From contig NZ_UXAV01000017.1 in assembly GCF_900609045.1 (NCBI RefSeq), forward strand, positions 1 to 64,000: DNA of 64,000 bases. Reading direction: 5' to 3'. Made by a program: the position numbers and the translations under genes. This document shows, in pieces, positions 54,086-63,361 of the stretch. This DNA is from Filibacter tadaridae (GTDB lineage: Bacteria > Bacillota > Bacilli > Bacillales_A > Planococcaceae). The notes under the pieces were generated by a model. That model had not been told where the DNA came from and did not search any database. It worked only from the letters and a program-made list of their open reading frames with translations. Within the stretch, counting starts at the first letter, position 1. Every line of letters begins with the position of its first letter.

Positions 54086-55150
54086 TTAGTGTAGCATATT
54101 GGATGTTGCTTTTCTTGTCAGATTGTCCACTGATCGTTTCGGATACTCAAGATAATAGCGGATTGCTTCGCATACGGCATCTTTACCGTCGCCGAGACCA
54201 AGTGCGGTTTGTCTTGCGATCGCTTTTTTACGGAGCGGTTCGTGTAAGAGAGGCTCCATAATGGCATTTAGTAAACTCGATTGCTTCACTTTGCGACCAA
54301 GTCCAAGGTGGATGAATCCATGTTGCTCTTTGGGGAATGCTAGGCCGACTTCGAAATCATTTTGTGCAAGTACAACACAAGGAATCCCCATTACAGCCAC
54401 TTCATATGGCATGTATCCCGAGGCACATAAAATGATATCGGCAGTTGAACATACTTCTGCAAAATTATACGGCGGAAGTTTTATGAATGTATTTCGTCTA
54501 CCAAGCGCCATCATTTGAAGTGCACTCGAATCATGTGGATAGCGCTCCCCGATTAGAACAGTCACTTTTAAAGGAATTTGCAATTGCATCATATGCCTAA
54601 GTGCACGATACGATAAGTTACCGATATCTTCATCGCCAAACGAAATGACGAGGTGTGGAATATAATTCGATTGCTCTTTTCGAAGACCAATTTTTTCAAA
54701 AGGGACCATCAAATCATCAGCTATAAAACTTTCGGTTCCGACGACATAATGCTCTGGAACACTGTCGTTTGAATCTGCATACAATGTCTGGAATACAAGG
54801 TCGGCACTGTTTCCACCGTCTCCAAAATCATCGAAATGGATAATAGAAGGTACGATTGTCCTTACTTTTTCGACCTCTTCCCGTATTGTGGACCCACTAT
54901 CGCGTATTAAAAGATCAGGTTTCATTACCGATAACGCATTTAAAAAAGCGCGGTTTCCAACCGCAGTGACGCTTTCGAATCCTTCGGGTGCCGGCGGAGA
55001 GTTCTCTCCACATATGAATTGAATAGTCACTTCTTCTTTCAATGTATTTGCAATCATAGCGGCTCGACGTTCGGGGTATGTCCCTTTTTCATCTGCCCGT
55101 GAAATATGGATGGCAACTGTCTTTTTCTCTTGTCCGTCTATTGGAATCAA
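54086..55150 (-). CDS. Glycosyltransferase-fold protein, PseG/SpsG-like
   Basis: A 354-residue soluble protein with the GT-B layout. The N-terminal half has a short Rossmann start (VAIHISRADEKGTYPERRAAMIANTL) and the DSGSTIREE region. The C-terminal half has ISFGDEDIGNLSYRAL, the loop ILCASGYMPYEVAVMGIPCVVLAQND, like the MurG/PseG nucleotide-sugar site, and GLGRKV. Relatives include SpsG of the spore coat polysaccharide operon. No sugar-synthesis genes adjoin it, so the substrate is open. The start is uncertain: TTG 55150 directly abuts AAGAAAGGG. Confidence 0.65.
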   Translation of the reverse strand: MIPIDGQEKKTVAIHISRADEKGTYPERRAAMIANTLKEEVTIQFICGENSPPAPEGFESVTAVGNRAFLNALSVMKPDLLIRDSGSTIREEVEKVRTIVPSIIHFDDFGDGGNSADLVFQTLYADSNDSVPEHYVVGTESFIADDLMVPFEKIGLRKEQSNYIPHLVISFGDEDIGNLSYRALRHMMQLQIPLKVTVLIGERYPHDSSALQMMALGRRNTFIKLPPYNFAEVCSTADIILCASGYMPYEVAVMGIPCVVLAQNDFEVGLAFPKEQHGFIHLGLGRKVKQSSLLNAIMEPLLHEPLRKKAIARQTALGLGDGKDAVCEAIRYYLEYPKRSVDNLTRKATSNMLH

Positions 55151-55351
55151 CCCTTTCTTAGAAATTCAATGAGTCTGTCCTTCTAGCGTATGTAAAGAAA
55201 AAGTAGGATATGCCTTTTTTGAAAGCAAGAAAATGCACCGTTATGTAAGTGGGAAACACCTTATTGATCCTATCAAATAGCCATCCATTCAAATCAATGG
55301 ACAGCGACGGTTATTATGTTAAACTAGCATTTAATTAAAGTTTGGAGTGGG

Positions 55352-57286
55352 GTGATTCCATTGTTCGATTCATTATTGTTTGACCTGATGCTAGTCATCT
55401 TAATTGGGATATTATCGCAATGGATAGCGTGGAAATTCCGCATGCCTGCGATTGTTATTATGTCTGTCGCTGGGCTGCTTGTCGGTCCTATATTCGGTCT
55501 CATTAACCCGCAAGAAAGCATGGGAGATTTATTCGGACCGATCATTACATTTGCAGTGGCAATCATTCTTTTTGAAGGTAGTTTGAACCTCGATTTCAAG
55601 GAAATTAAAGAATTCAGCAAACCGATTGGACGCATCGTGACGATTGGCGCATTTATTGCCTGGATTGCAGGATCGCTTGCGGCGCATTACTTGGCCGGTC
55701 TTTCATTTGCGGTTGCATTCATTATCGGCGGTTTGTTCATCGTAACGGGTCCAACGGTTATTTTACCGCTGTTACGGCAGGCAAAATTGAAACCGCGACC
55801 CGCCGCCATTTTGAAATGGGAAGGGATTGTCGTTGACCCATTCGGTGCACTTCTCGCTGTATTCGCTTTTGAGTTCATCAAATTCCTTAATAGCGAAGTA
55901 ACACTAAAAGCACTTCTCTTATTCTTTGCAGCATCTGTATTTGCTGTACTGATTGGGTGGGTAGCCGCCCGGATAATCGGCAACGCATTCGAACGTGGCA
56001 GCATACCCGAGTTCCTGAAAGCACCAATCTTATTTGTCGTCGTTATTTCCGTTTTCGTTTTGTCAGATGAAATTATGCACGAAACCGGACTTCTAGCTGT
56101 TACAGCGATGGGGATTACCATGGCAAATATGCATTTGACGACACTCCATGACGTTCGGCAATTTAAAGAGAATATATCCGTCCTTCTTGTTTCGGGTATA
56201 TTCGTAATGTTGACCGCATCACTTGATCCGCATATTCTTATTGAAATTTTCAAACCGAACATTATTTTATATGTCCTTGCTATGCTCTTTATCGTTAGGC
56301 CTTTGTCCATTTGGTTATCGACAATCGGCACGGATATGAGTATACGGGAAAAAATACTTGTTGGGTGGATTGCGCCACGCGGTATTGTAGCACTTACTGT
56401 ATCGGGTTATTTTGCAACGATTTTGTTGGATTCGGGATATAAGGATGCAGAAATATTAACAGCATTGACATTCGCTCTTGTCTTTTTCACAGTTGTTGTA
56501 CACGGATTCTCCATTGGTTTTATCGCCAAAAAGCTGAACCTTACAACGACGGACGAATCGGGTGTACTTATTGTCAGCGGCACACGTTTTGCGGCTGAAC
56601 TTGCAAAATCGGTCAAAGATACTGGCAATGAAGTACTTCTAATTGACCAATCATGGGCAGGTTTATCACATGCGAGAAAGTTAGGGCTTTCCAGTTACGT
56701 CGGTGATATCCTATCGGAACAAATTGAATACCATCTCGATTTGACGCCTTATCGCTATATGCTCGCGATGACGAAGAGGGATACGTACAATGCGCATATT
56801 TGTGCGGACTTTGCACCTGATTTAGGGCATGAACATCTATTCCAAACGGCATTCCATGTCGGAAAAGACGTCGATTCCTTCAACATTACAGGAGGACAAA
56901 AGCTATTTTCACCGGCCATTTCAATTTATGACTTGGATGAGCGGATGAATGCAGGGCATGTAATCCGAAAAACAACCATTACGAAACAATATAGTTATAC
57001 ACAATACCTTCGTGAACGGGACGATAAATCAATTCTTCTGTTTATCCTACGTGTAGATGGTACAATTGAATTCTTCACATCAGAAGTCGAACTACGGGCC
57101 GTGGCTGGGGATATAATTGTTGCATTGACGTCTCCTGCAAAAACAATTGAACGTGTGAAAGAACGTCTGGAAGTGGGAAATGGAAATAAGCCAATTCCAT
57201 ATGAGAAAATCGAAGAACGGTTTTCGGAAGTGGAAAAAGCGGTAAAACCAGCTATTCCAGGGGATGCACCCCTTTCAGCACAATAA
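55352..57286 (+). CDS. CPA1-type cation:proton antiporter with C-terminal regulatory domain
   Basis: A 644-residue protein. The first 400 residues form about twelve helices of the NhaP/CPA1 antiporter fold (FITGPTVILPLL-type TGP motif as FIVTGPTVILPLLRQ; WEGIVVDPFGALLAVF carries the ion-binding aspartate; GWIAPRGIVALTVSGYFA). The last 230 residues are soluble, beginning with a TrkA-N-like nucleotide fold (GVLIVSGTRFAAELAKSVKD), suggesting gating by a ligand. It exchanges Na+ or K+ for H+. The start is GTG 55352 after GGAGTGGG; TTG 55361 is equally possible. Confidence 0.87.
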   Translation: MIPLFDSLLFDLMLVILIGILSQWIAWKFRMPAIVIMSVAGLLVGPIFGLINPQESMGDLFGPIITFAVAIILFEGSLNLDFKEIKEFSKPIGRIVTIGAFIAWIAGSLAAHYLAGLSFAVAFIIGGLFIVTGPTVILPLLRQAKLKPRPAAILKWEGIVVDPFGALLAVFAFEFIKFLNSEVTLKALLLFFAASVFAVLIGWVAARIIGNAFERGSIPEFLKAPILFVVVISVFVLSDEIMHETGLLAVTAMGITMANMHLTTLHDVRQFKENISVLLVSGIFVMLTASLDPHILIEIFKPNIILYVLAMLFIVRPLSIWLSTIGTDMSIREKILVGWIAPRGIVALTVSGYFATILLDSGYKDAEILTALTFALVFFTVVVHGFSIGFIAKKLNLTTTDESGVLIVSGTRFAAELAKSVKDTGNEVLLIDQSWAGLSHARKLGLSSYVGDILSEQIEYHLDLTPYRYMLAMTKRDTYNAHICADFAPDLGHEHLFQTAFHVGKDVDSFNITGGQKLFSPAISIYDLDERMNAGHVIRKTTITKQYSYTQYLRERDDKSILLFILRVDGTIEFFTSEVELRAVAGDIIVALTSPAKTIERVKERLEVGNGNKPIPYEKIEERFSEVEKAVKPAIPGDAPLSAQ

Positions 57287-57294
57287 AGCGTCGG

Positions 57295-57341
57295 AAAAGT
57301 GGTTTGCTGAGACCGTTTTCGGGTCAGCAACCACTTTTTTT
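57295..57341 (+). terminator. Intrinsic terminator
   Basis: AAAAGTGGTTTGCTGA pairs with TCAGCAACCACTTTTTTT with one bulge and an inner ACC/GG(G)T stem. Confidence 0.88.
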
Positions 57342-57384
57342 GATACGATTGGAATTATAGAAAAAGCAGTGAGGAGGGTGAATA

Positions 57385-57948
57385 GTGAAAGTTTTGTTTT
57401 TGGACGGGACCATTATCGGCAACAAAACAGGTGCTGTTCTTGAAATGGTACGTTCTTATATAGAAGAGACCGGCTGTGGATACGAACTTGAAATACTGAA
57501 ATTGGCGGATTATACACATCAATTCGTCGATGGTCGACCAGCCAGCGACTACAACGATGACATGAAAAAACTTGTCCACAAATTCAATGAAGCAGACGGT
57601 TATATTGTGGCAACACCCGTTTTCCAAGGTTCGATCCCCGGTGTATTGAAAAACGTTTTTGACATGCTTCACCCACATACGATGCGTTACAAACCGGTAT
57701 CCATCGTTGCAAATGGCGGTACATACCAGCATCACCTCGTCATCGAGAATCAGCTGAAACCAATCTTGGATTACTTCCGCTGCCTCGTGACACCGAATTA
57801 TGTTTATACACATAGAAGCCATTTTGATCGTGACAACAACATTATCGACAATGATGTGCACGACCGCCTACGTGAACTCGCAAGGGTCTTTGTGAAATAC
57901 GCAGAAATGAGCAAAAGGTTATCGAAGGATGCATTGGACGATGACTGA
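57385..57948 (+). CDS. NAD(P)H-dependent FMN reductase
   Basis: A 187-residue flavodoxin-like reductase. It begins MKVLFLDGTIIGNKTG (phosphate loop), has ATPVFQGSIPGVLKNVFDML (the conserved flavin-site segment) and VANGGTYQHHLVIENQLKPIL. It likely reduces FMN or quinone-type acceptors. GTG start seven bases after GAGGAGGG. It stands between two terminators. Confidence 0.88.
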   Translation: MKVLFLDGTIIGNKTGAVLEMVRSYIEETGCGYELEILKLADYTHQFVDGRPASDYNDDMKKLVHKFNEADGYIVATPVFQGSIPGVLKNVFDMLHPHTMRYKPVSIVANGGTYQHHLVIENQLKPILDYFRCLVTPNYVYTHRSHFDRDNNIIDNDVHDRLRELARVFVKYAEMSKRLSKDALDDD

Positions 57949-57950
57949 TT

Positions 57951-57998
57951 AAAAACCCCACCAACGCCATGTCAGAATGGTATTGGTGGGGATTTTTT
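57951..57998 (+). terminator. Intrinsic terminator
   Basis: AACCCCACCAA with TTGGTGGGG, inner CCAT/ATGG, followed by ATTTTTT. Confidence 0.85.
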
Positions 57999-58108
57999 GA
58001 TTTATGGAAAGGGGGATGTCGGGAATGTTCAGGGTATCTCTATTCGCTCGACATGCAGAAATCACCGTTCTCCCGTATAATCGACTTATGTAGAAGGGGG
58101 ATTATGTT

Positions 58109-60274
58109 ATGTCCAAATCACTGGTACTAGCTGAAAAACCATCCGTAGCACGCGATATTGCACGAGTGCTCGGTTGCAATAAAAAAGGGAACGGTTTTCT
58201 TGAAGGCACAAATTATATCGTCACATGGGCGCTAGGGCATCTAGTGACACATGCAGATCCGGAAGGCTATGGCAATGAATTCAAGGAGTGGAAACTCGAA
58301 CATCTACCCATTATCCCGGAGCCATTCAAATTGATACCGATTCGTCAAACCTCGAAACAATTCAATGCAGTGAAAGCCCAACTCAAACGCAGTGATGTAA
58401 AGGATATCATCATCGCAACAGATGCGGGACGTGAAGGGGAACTTGTCGCACGTTGGATTCTGGAGATGGCGAAAGTCAACAAACCTGTCAAACGGTTATG
58501 GATTTCATCCGTCACAGACAAGGCCATTAAAGACGGTTTCAATAATTTGAAAGACGGCCGTGCCTATGAAAACTTGTACCAAGCGGCGGTCGCTCGCGCA
58601 GAAGCGGATTGGGTCGTCGGCATTAACGCAACACGCGCACTGACAGTGAAACACAATGCACAACTATCGACGGGCCGCGTGCAAACGCCTACGCTTGCGA
58701 TGATTGCGGAACGTGAAAAACAAATCCGCGACTTCAAGCCGAAAGCGTTTTACGGTATGCAAGCATTGACGGAAACTGCCAAATTCACTTGGCATGATAG
58801 AGCAGGTCAAACACAGTCGTTCGATAAAGAAGCAGTTGAGAAATTAATCGCGAAATTAGATAGCGTACATTCTGGAAAAATAGTAGACGTGAAAACGACA
58901 CCGAAATCGCAACCTGCACCACATCTATTCGATTTAACGGAGCTGCAAAAAGAAGCCCATCGTCGGTGGTCATGGTCTGCAAAAGAGACGTTATCAACAT
59001 TGCAAGGCTTATATGAACGTCATAAAGCAGTTACCTATCCACGTACCGATTCGAAACACCTGACATCCGATATGGCAAATACACTAAAAGAACGCATCAA
59101 AGCAGTCGATATTGGACCGTATCGAAAATCTGTCAATACACTTCTCCGTTCGGGAGCAGTCAAACCGCAGAAAGGCGTTATTGATGATAAAAAAGTTTCG
59201 GATCACCATGCCATCATCCCGACAGAGGAAACGCCGCTTCTTCAAAACTTATCCGATAAAGAGAAACGGTTGTACGACATCATTGTCAAACGTTTCTTGG
59301 CTGTATTCTTCGGTGCGTTCCGTTACGACCAAGTGACTGCAGAGCTAGCCGTAGGGACTGAAACATTCAGTGCAAAAGGCCGGACAATCGCTAATGAAGG
59401 ATGGAAAAAGGTATACAACACGGATGAGGAAGAAGCGGATACCGATACCCTTCCAGCATATACAATTGGCGAAGACGTGAAGATCCGAGCCGTTGTCATG
59501 ACAGATGGAAAAACGAAGCCACCTGCGCGGTTTAATGAAGGTACGCTACTTGGTGCCATGGAAAACCCTGCCCAGTTCATGCAAGGTGAATCAAAAGACC
59601 TCATCAAAACACTGGGTGAAACGGGCGGTCTGGGAACGGTCGCAACCCGTGCAGATGTCATTGAACGTTTATTCAATTCATTTGTCATGGAGAAAAAAGG
59701 GAACGATATTTATACGACTTCAAAAGGGCGTCAACTACTTGAACTTGTCCCGGAAGATTTGAAATCTCCTGCACTGACAGCAGAATGGGAACAAGGACTT
59801 TCGAAAATCGCGAAGGGCCAAATGAAAAAAGCAGCCTTCATGAAAGATATGATTGGTTTCTCTAAAAAAACGGTTATCGACATTAAAACAGACGATAAAA
59901 AGTACAAACATGATAATGTCACTGGGAAAGCATGCCCGGATTGCGGAAAGCTCATGCTCGAAGTGAACGGCAAACGCGGCAAGATGCTTGTCTGTCAAGA
60001 CCGTGAATGCGGTCACCGGAAAAATGTTTCCACATTGACGAATGCAAGATGCCCGGTATGTAAAAAGAAATTGGAGTTGCGCGGCGAAGGCGACGGGAAA
60101 ATTTTCGTTTGCAAATGCGGACATCGCGAGAAATTATCAGCATTTGAAAAGCGTAGAGAGAATTCCGGCGGCAAAAAAGCTGACAAGCGCGATGTCCAGA
60201 AATTCATGAAAAAACAAGAGGAACCGGAAAATACCGCAATGGCGGATGCCCTAAAAAAGCTATTCGATAAGTAA
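58109..60274 (+). CDS. topB: DNA topoisomerase III
   Basis: A 721-residue type IA topoisomerase. The Toprim domain begins LVLAEKPSVARDIARVLG and holds IIATDAGREGELVARWIL; the active-site tyrosine is in VTYPRTDSKHL (about residue 310). The C-terminus has two zinc-ribbon-like cysteine clusters (CPDCGK...CQDRECGH near 610-640, and CPVCKK...CKCGH near 648-672), as in Bacillus TopB. It unlinks single-stranded and precatenated DNA. ATG 58109 follows AAGGGGGATT. No plasmid or conjugation genes adjoin it, so it is the housekeeping copy. Confidence 0.95.
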   Translation: MSKSLVLAEKPSVARDIARVLGCNKKGNGFLEGTNYIVTWALGHLVTHADPEGYGNEFKEWKLEHLPIIPEPFKLIPIRQTSKQFNAVKAQLKRSDVKDIIIATDAGREGELVARWILEMAKVNKPVKRLWISSVTDKAIKDGFNNLKDGRAYENLYQAAVARAEADWVVGINATRALTVKHNAQLSTGRVQTPTLAMIAEREKQIRDFKPKAFYGMQALTETAKFTWHDRAGQTQSFDKEAVEKLIAKLDSVHSGKIVDVKTTPKSQPAPHLFDLTELQKEAHRRWSWSAKETLSTLQGLYERHKAVTYPRTDSKHLTSDMANTLKERIKAVDIGPYRKSVNTLLRSGAVKPQKGVIDDKKVSDHHAIIPTEETPLLQNLSDKEKRLYDIIVKRFLAVFFGAFRYDQVTAELAVGTETFSAKGRTIANEGWKKVYNTDEEEADTDTLPAYTIGEDVKIRAVVMTDGKTKPPARFNEGTLLGAMENPAQFMQGESKDLIKTLGETGGLGTVATRADVIERLFNSFVMEKKGNDIYTTSKGRQLLELVPEDLKSPALTAEWEQGLSKIAKGQMKKAAFMKDMIGFSKKTVIDIKTDDKKYKHDNVTGKACPDCGKLMLEVNGKRGKMLVCQDRECGHRKNVSTLTNARCPVCKKKLELRGEGDGKIFVCKCGHREKLSAFEKRRENSGGKKADKRDVQKFMKKQEEPENTAMADALKKLFDK

Positions 60275-60370
60275 CTGTTATATCCCGCTTATCGCGGGAG
60301 GCATCTCCAAGCGCGGAGCGGTGTTAGAAGGATTCTTTAAGTCGACGGGGTTGAAAGGGGATGTAAGAAA

Positions 60371-60862
60371 ATGGCGAAGCACAATAACAAGGCAAAAACA
60401 AATGCCGTCCGGATTCTCGATGGAGAAAATATCGCCTACGAACTGATGGAATACGACGTAAACGACGGGCTTCTAGACGGTGTCTCCGTAGCAGAAAAAA
60501 CAGGACAAGCAGTGGACACCGTTTTCAAAACCCTTGTCACGATTGCAGCACCAAAAGAACTTTTCGTATTTCTAGTGCCCGTTGCACTGGAACTTAATTT
60601 AAAAAAAGCCGCAAAGGCAGCCGGCGTCAAAAAACTAGAAATGCTGCCATTGAAAGAGCTAACGAAAGAAACGGGCTATGTACGGGGCGGGTGCTCCGCC
60701 ATCGGCATGAAAAAGAAATACCCGACAACTATCGACAAATCTGCGGAATCGCTCAACAAAATGATTGTCAGCGCGGGGAAACCTGGAATGCAAATGAAGC
60801 TCACTCCTAGTGAGCTTGCTCGTATAGCAGAAGCGACATTTTGCGACATCGTAAAAGAATAG
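60371..60862 (+). CDS. ybaK: Cys-tRNA(Pro) deacylase, YbaK family
   Basis: A 163-residue editing enzyme that hydrolyses Cys-tRNA(Pro). Landmarks are TNAVRILDGENIAYELMEYD, the DTVFKTLVT strand, the conserved lysine region LNLKKAAKAAGVKKLEML and GYVRGGCSAIGMKKKYPT with the substrate-site GGCSP-like loop. AAGGGG precedes the ATG. It is in the same direction as topB, 96 bases on, but a small palindrome (CCCGC-TTATC-GCGGG) lies between, so co-transcription is uncertain. Confidence 0.92.
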   Translation: MAKHNNKAKTNAVRILDGENIAYELMEYDVNDGLLDGVSVAEKTGQAVDTVFKTLVTIAAPKELFVFLVPVALELNLKKAAKAAGVKKLEMLPLKELTKETGYVRGGCSAIGMKKKYPTTIDKSAESLNKMIVSAGKPGMQMKLTPSELARIAEATFCDIVKE

Positions 60863-60967
60863 CTCCCTATCTCGAGAACAGCGGACATGCTACAATGAAT
60901 AGATTAGGTAGATGACCTGAATAGTTTTTTAAATGGCAAGGAAGTAAGCATTTTTCACCCTATTCGA

Positions 60968-61473
60968 GGCGCTGTCGCTTTTCTTATTGTCTAGCTCCAG
61001 CGCCTAGGGGCTCGGGTCATAAGCCATCCCGAATATGTGGCAAAGTACGCCACATTTCCGTGCTGTCTTATGCCTGTCGCCCCAAAACAGGCGCTGTCGC
61101 TTTTCTTATTGTCTAGCTCCAGCGCCTAGGGGCTCGGGTCATAAGCCATCCCGAATATGTGGCAAAGTACGCCACATTTTCGAGTTGTCTTATGCCTGTC
61201 GCCCCTGAACAGGCGCTGTCGCTTTTCTTATTGTCTAGCTCCAGCGCCTAGGGGCTCGGGTCATAAGCCATCCCGAATATGTGGCAAAGTACGTCACATT
61301 TCCGTGCTGTCTTATGCCTGTCGCCCCTGAACAGGCGCTGTCGCTTTTCTTATTGTCTAGCTCCAGCGCCTAGGGGCTTGGGTCATAAGCCATCCCGAAT
61401 ATGTGGCAAAGTACGCCACATTTTCGAGCTGTCTTATGCCTGTCGCCCCAAAACAGGCGCTGTCGCTTTTCTT
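60968..61473. repeat. 122-bp tandem structured repeats, array 2
   Basis: Copies begin at 60968, 61090, 61212, 61334 and 61456, an exact 122-bp period; four are complete and the fifth is cut after 18 bp. Each holds GGCGCTGTCGCTTTTCTTA, CTCCAGCGCC, GGCTCGGGTCATAAGCC, the hairpin ATGTGGC-AAAGTAC-GCCACAT and GTCTTATGCCTGTCGCCCC. Copies differ at only a few bases, so the expansion is recent. The array ends 20 bp before the YczE-like gene. The rest of the 630-bp gap shows no gene. Confidence 0.92.
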
Positions 61474-61492
61474 GATAGAAAGAAGGAATTGT

Positions 61493-62152
61493 ATGAATAA
61501 GAACTTAGTATGGAGATGGACATTCTTTATAGGCGGAATGCTTATTCTTTCCCTTGGTATTTCAATGACCATTAAAGGGCAACGTCTGGGTATCGGTCCG
61601 TGGGATGTGTTGCATGTCGGTTTATATCGTAATTTCGGGTTAACGATCGGTACATGGGGAATTATCACGGGTTTTATCATAGTTGTGTTGACCGCAGCTA
61701 TTTTGAAAGAGTGGCCGAAAATTGGTACATGGTTGAATATGATTCTTATCGGTGTTTTCATCGATCTATTCAACTGGTTACTTCCCGAATTCACAACGCT
61801 TTGGGGTCAATCAATCATTTTTGCACTGGGCGTTATTGTCATGGGATATGGTATCGGCGTATATGTGTCTCCCAATATTGGGGCGGGTCCTCGGGATAGT
61901 CTGATGCTACTTTTCGTAGAAAAACTTGGAATCAGTGTGAAAAAGATTCGGACAGCAATCGAAGTAATTGTTGCTGTATTTGGTTGGCTGCTCGGCGGCC
62001 CTGTTGGTATAGGAACGGTGCTGGTTGCCCTTCTTATCGGGCAATTCGTCCATTACACACTCCCTCAATCTCGTAGGCTTTTGTTGAAATTAATGCGAGA
62101 GGAAGATGAAGGGGCTTTATTAGAAAGTGAAAAATGTGAAGCACAGGCATAG
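61493..62152 (+). CDS. YczE/YitT-like membrane protein
   Basis: A 219-residue integral membrane protein with five or six helices. It starts MNKNLVWRWTFFIGGMLILSLGISMTIKG and repeats a GIGPWDVLHVGLYR / GAGPRDSLMLLFVEKLG motif, the internal duplication typical of the YczE/YyaS family. The function is unproven; B. subtilis yczE is needed for lipopeptide synthesis. ATG 61493 follows AGAAGGAATT. The tandem-repeat array lies directly upstream, so the promoter must lie in or before it. Confidence 0.85.
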   Translation: MNKNLVWRWTFFIGGMLILSLGISMTIKGQRLGIGPWDVLHVGLYRNFGLTIGTWGIITGFIIVVLTAAILKEWPKIGTWLNMILIGVFIDLFNWLLPEFTTLWGQSIIFALGVIVMGYGIGVYVSPNIGAGPRDSLMLLFVEKLGISVKKIRTAIEVIVAVFGWLLGGPVGIGTVLVALLIGQFVHYTLPQSRRLLLKLMREEDEGALLESEKCEAQA

Positions 62153-62168
62153 TCGCCGTGCTTTTTTT
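62140..62168 (+). terminator. Terminator overlapping the YczE-like stop
   Basis: AGCACAGGC and GCCGTGCT around ATAGTC, followed by seven T; the stem starts inside the last codons. Confidence 0.8.
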
Positions 62169-62206
62169 CGTTGTCTGTGCATACGTTAACCGTATGTACA
62201 GAAAGG

Positions 62207-63283
62207 ATGATCGACATTTACGGATCGATAACTCAATACATGGGGACAGCCTATACAGGCCGAGGAATCTCCCATAAATACGATAAGCTGATTGCATCAG
62301 CGGCAGAAACAATTTTCCTGAAATGCCCTCCGACAAATGCACTCTCGGATGTGTTGAATGAAACCGCAATGTACTTTGTGAAACGAGGATTGGACGTTGA
62401 CAAATTCATGGATCCAGTTCAAATCGAACAGACCCATGCAGTTTACGTTAAAGGACCGAACCTATTTTACCTTCAGGCCTCGCATCCAGTTTCACTTGAA
62501 CCAACAGATATAGGTGGACGACACCGCGTTATCAGCTTTTACGATATGTACAATGAAACGGAATTACGCGAGCAAAACCAGTTCATTGTGGAAAAACTAG
62601 CCGAATCAGAAAAAGCGCTCGACAAAGCATTGCAATCACTCGCGGATGGAAAGAATATACATGATGATTGGGAAAAGGTTAATATCGCGCGGATGCAATG
62701 GCAACTTCATGAGGAATTGATTGCTTCATTGAAAGAAGAGTTATTTGGAACAATCGAGCTGAATAAGGAAGCATCAGTATCGCATAGACTCATCGGTTCA
62801 TTATCGTCTGATGGCGCATATGATTTCATCCCCTCGATTACAAAACGCTTGAATAGACGCATCCTTATTAAAGGACTTGCTGGAACCGGAAAATCCACTC
62901 TTATGAAATCACTAGGCGCAGAAGGGGAAAAACGAGGATTCGACGTGCTCTACGGCTGGTGCGGACTTGACCCAAGCGGGGTGGATCTTGTTTTATTCCC
63001 CGAGTTATCAGTTTGCTTTCTCGACGCAACGCAACCGCACGCATATGATCCCGAACGTCCCGGTGATGAAGTGCTGGACCTGGTGCATATGTGTAAAGAG
63101 GATGCAGATGCGGAGGAAAAAGTTGTCGCAATACGAGATACCTATAAGGAGAAAATGCTTGATGCGGCGGGATATATGCAGTCCTATGCACAAGCTCTAA
63201 ATAGTTTGCGGGTGGCGATGGATTCAGCCATCAACCCATCTATTTTCAAGGAGAAATCAGAGCGGTTAATCGAACTTTCCTAG
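62207..63283 (+). CDS. Tandem P-loop NTPase, PRK06851-like, first site degenerate
   Basis: A 358-residue protein of a two-domain P-loop family known as PRK06851. The second domain has a perfect Walker A, KGLAGTGKSTLMKSLG (about 220-235), and the WCGLDPSGVDLVLFPELSVCFLDAT segment. The first domain keeps the flanking phrases (YTGRGISHKYDKLI at the start, LYDM-type hinge, IHDDWEKVNIARMQW) but its P-loop is replaced by FLKCPPTNALSDVL. The function is unknown. The start is uncertain: ATG 62207 directly abuts AGAAAGG; TTG 62171 would begin just after the previous gene's terminator. Confidence 0.75.
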   Translation: MIDIYGSITQYMGTAYTGRGISHKYDKLIASAAETIFLKCPPTNALSDVLNETAMYFVKRGLDVDKFMDPVQIEQTHAVYVKGPNLFYLQASHPVSLEPTDIGGRHRVISFYDMYNETELREQNQFIVEKLAESEKALDKALQSLADGKNIHDDWEKVNIARMQWQLHEELIASLKEELFGTIELNKEASVSHRLIGSLSSDGAYDFIPSITKRLNRRILIKGLAGTGKSTLMKSLGAEGEKRGFDVLYGWCGLDPSGVDLVLFPELSVCFLDATQPHAYDPERPGDEVLDLVHMCKEDADAEEKVVAIRDTYKEKMLDAAGYMQSYAQALNSLRVAMDSAINPSIFKEKSERLIELS

Positions 63284-63361
63284 CGGCAATGCGCTTCGTT
63301 CTACGCAAAAGTCTGCTGTGTGTTAGAATGGAAGCAACATCTGTTTGAAAGGAAGATAGCC

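Noticed and set aside
60287-60300. Small palindrome after topB as a terminator
   Set aside because: The 5-bp stem has no T run, so it is not convincing as an intrinsic terminator.
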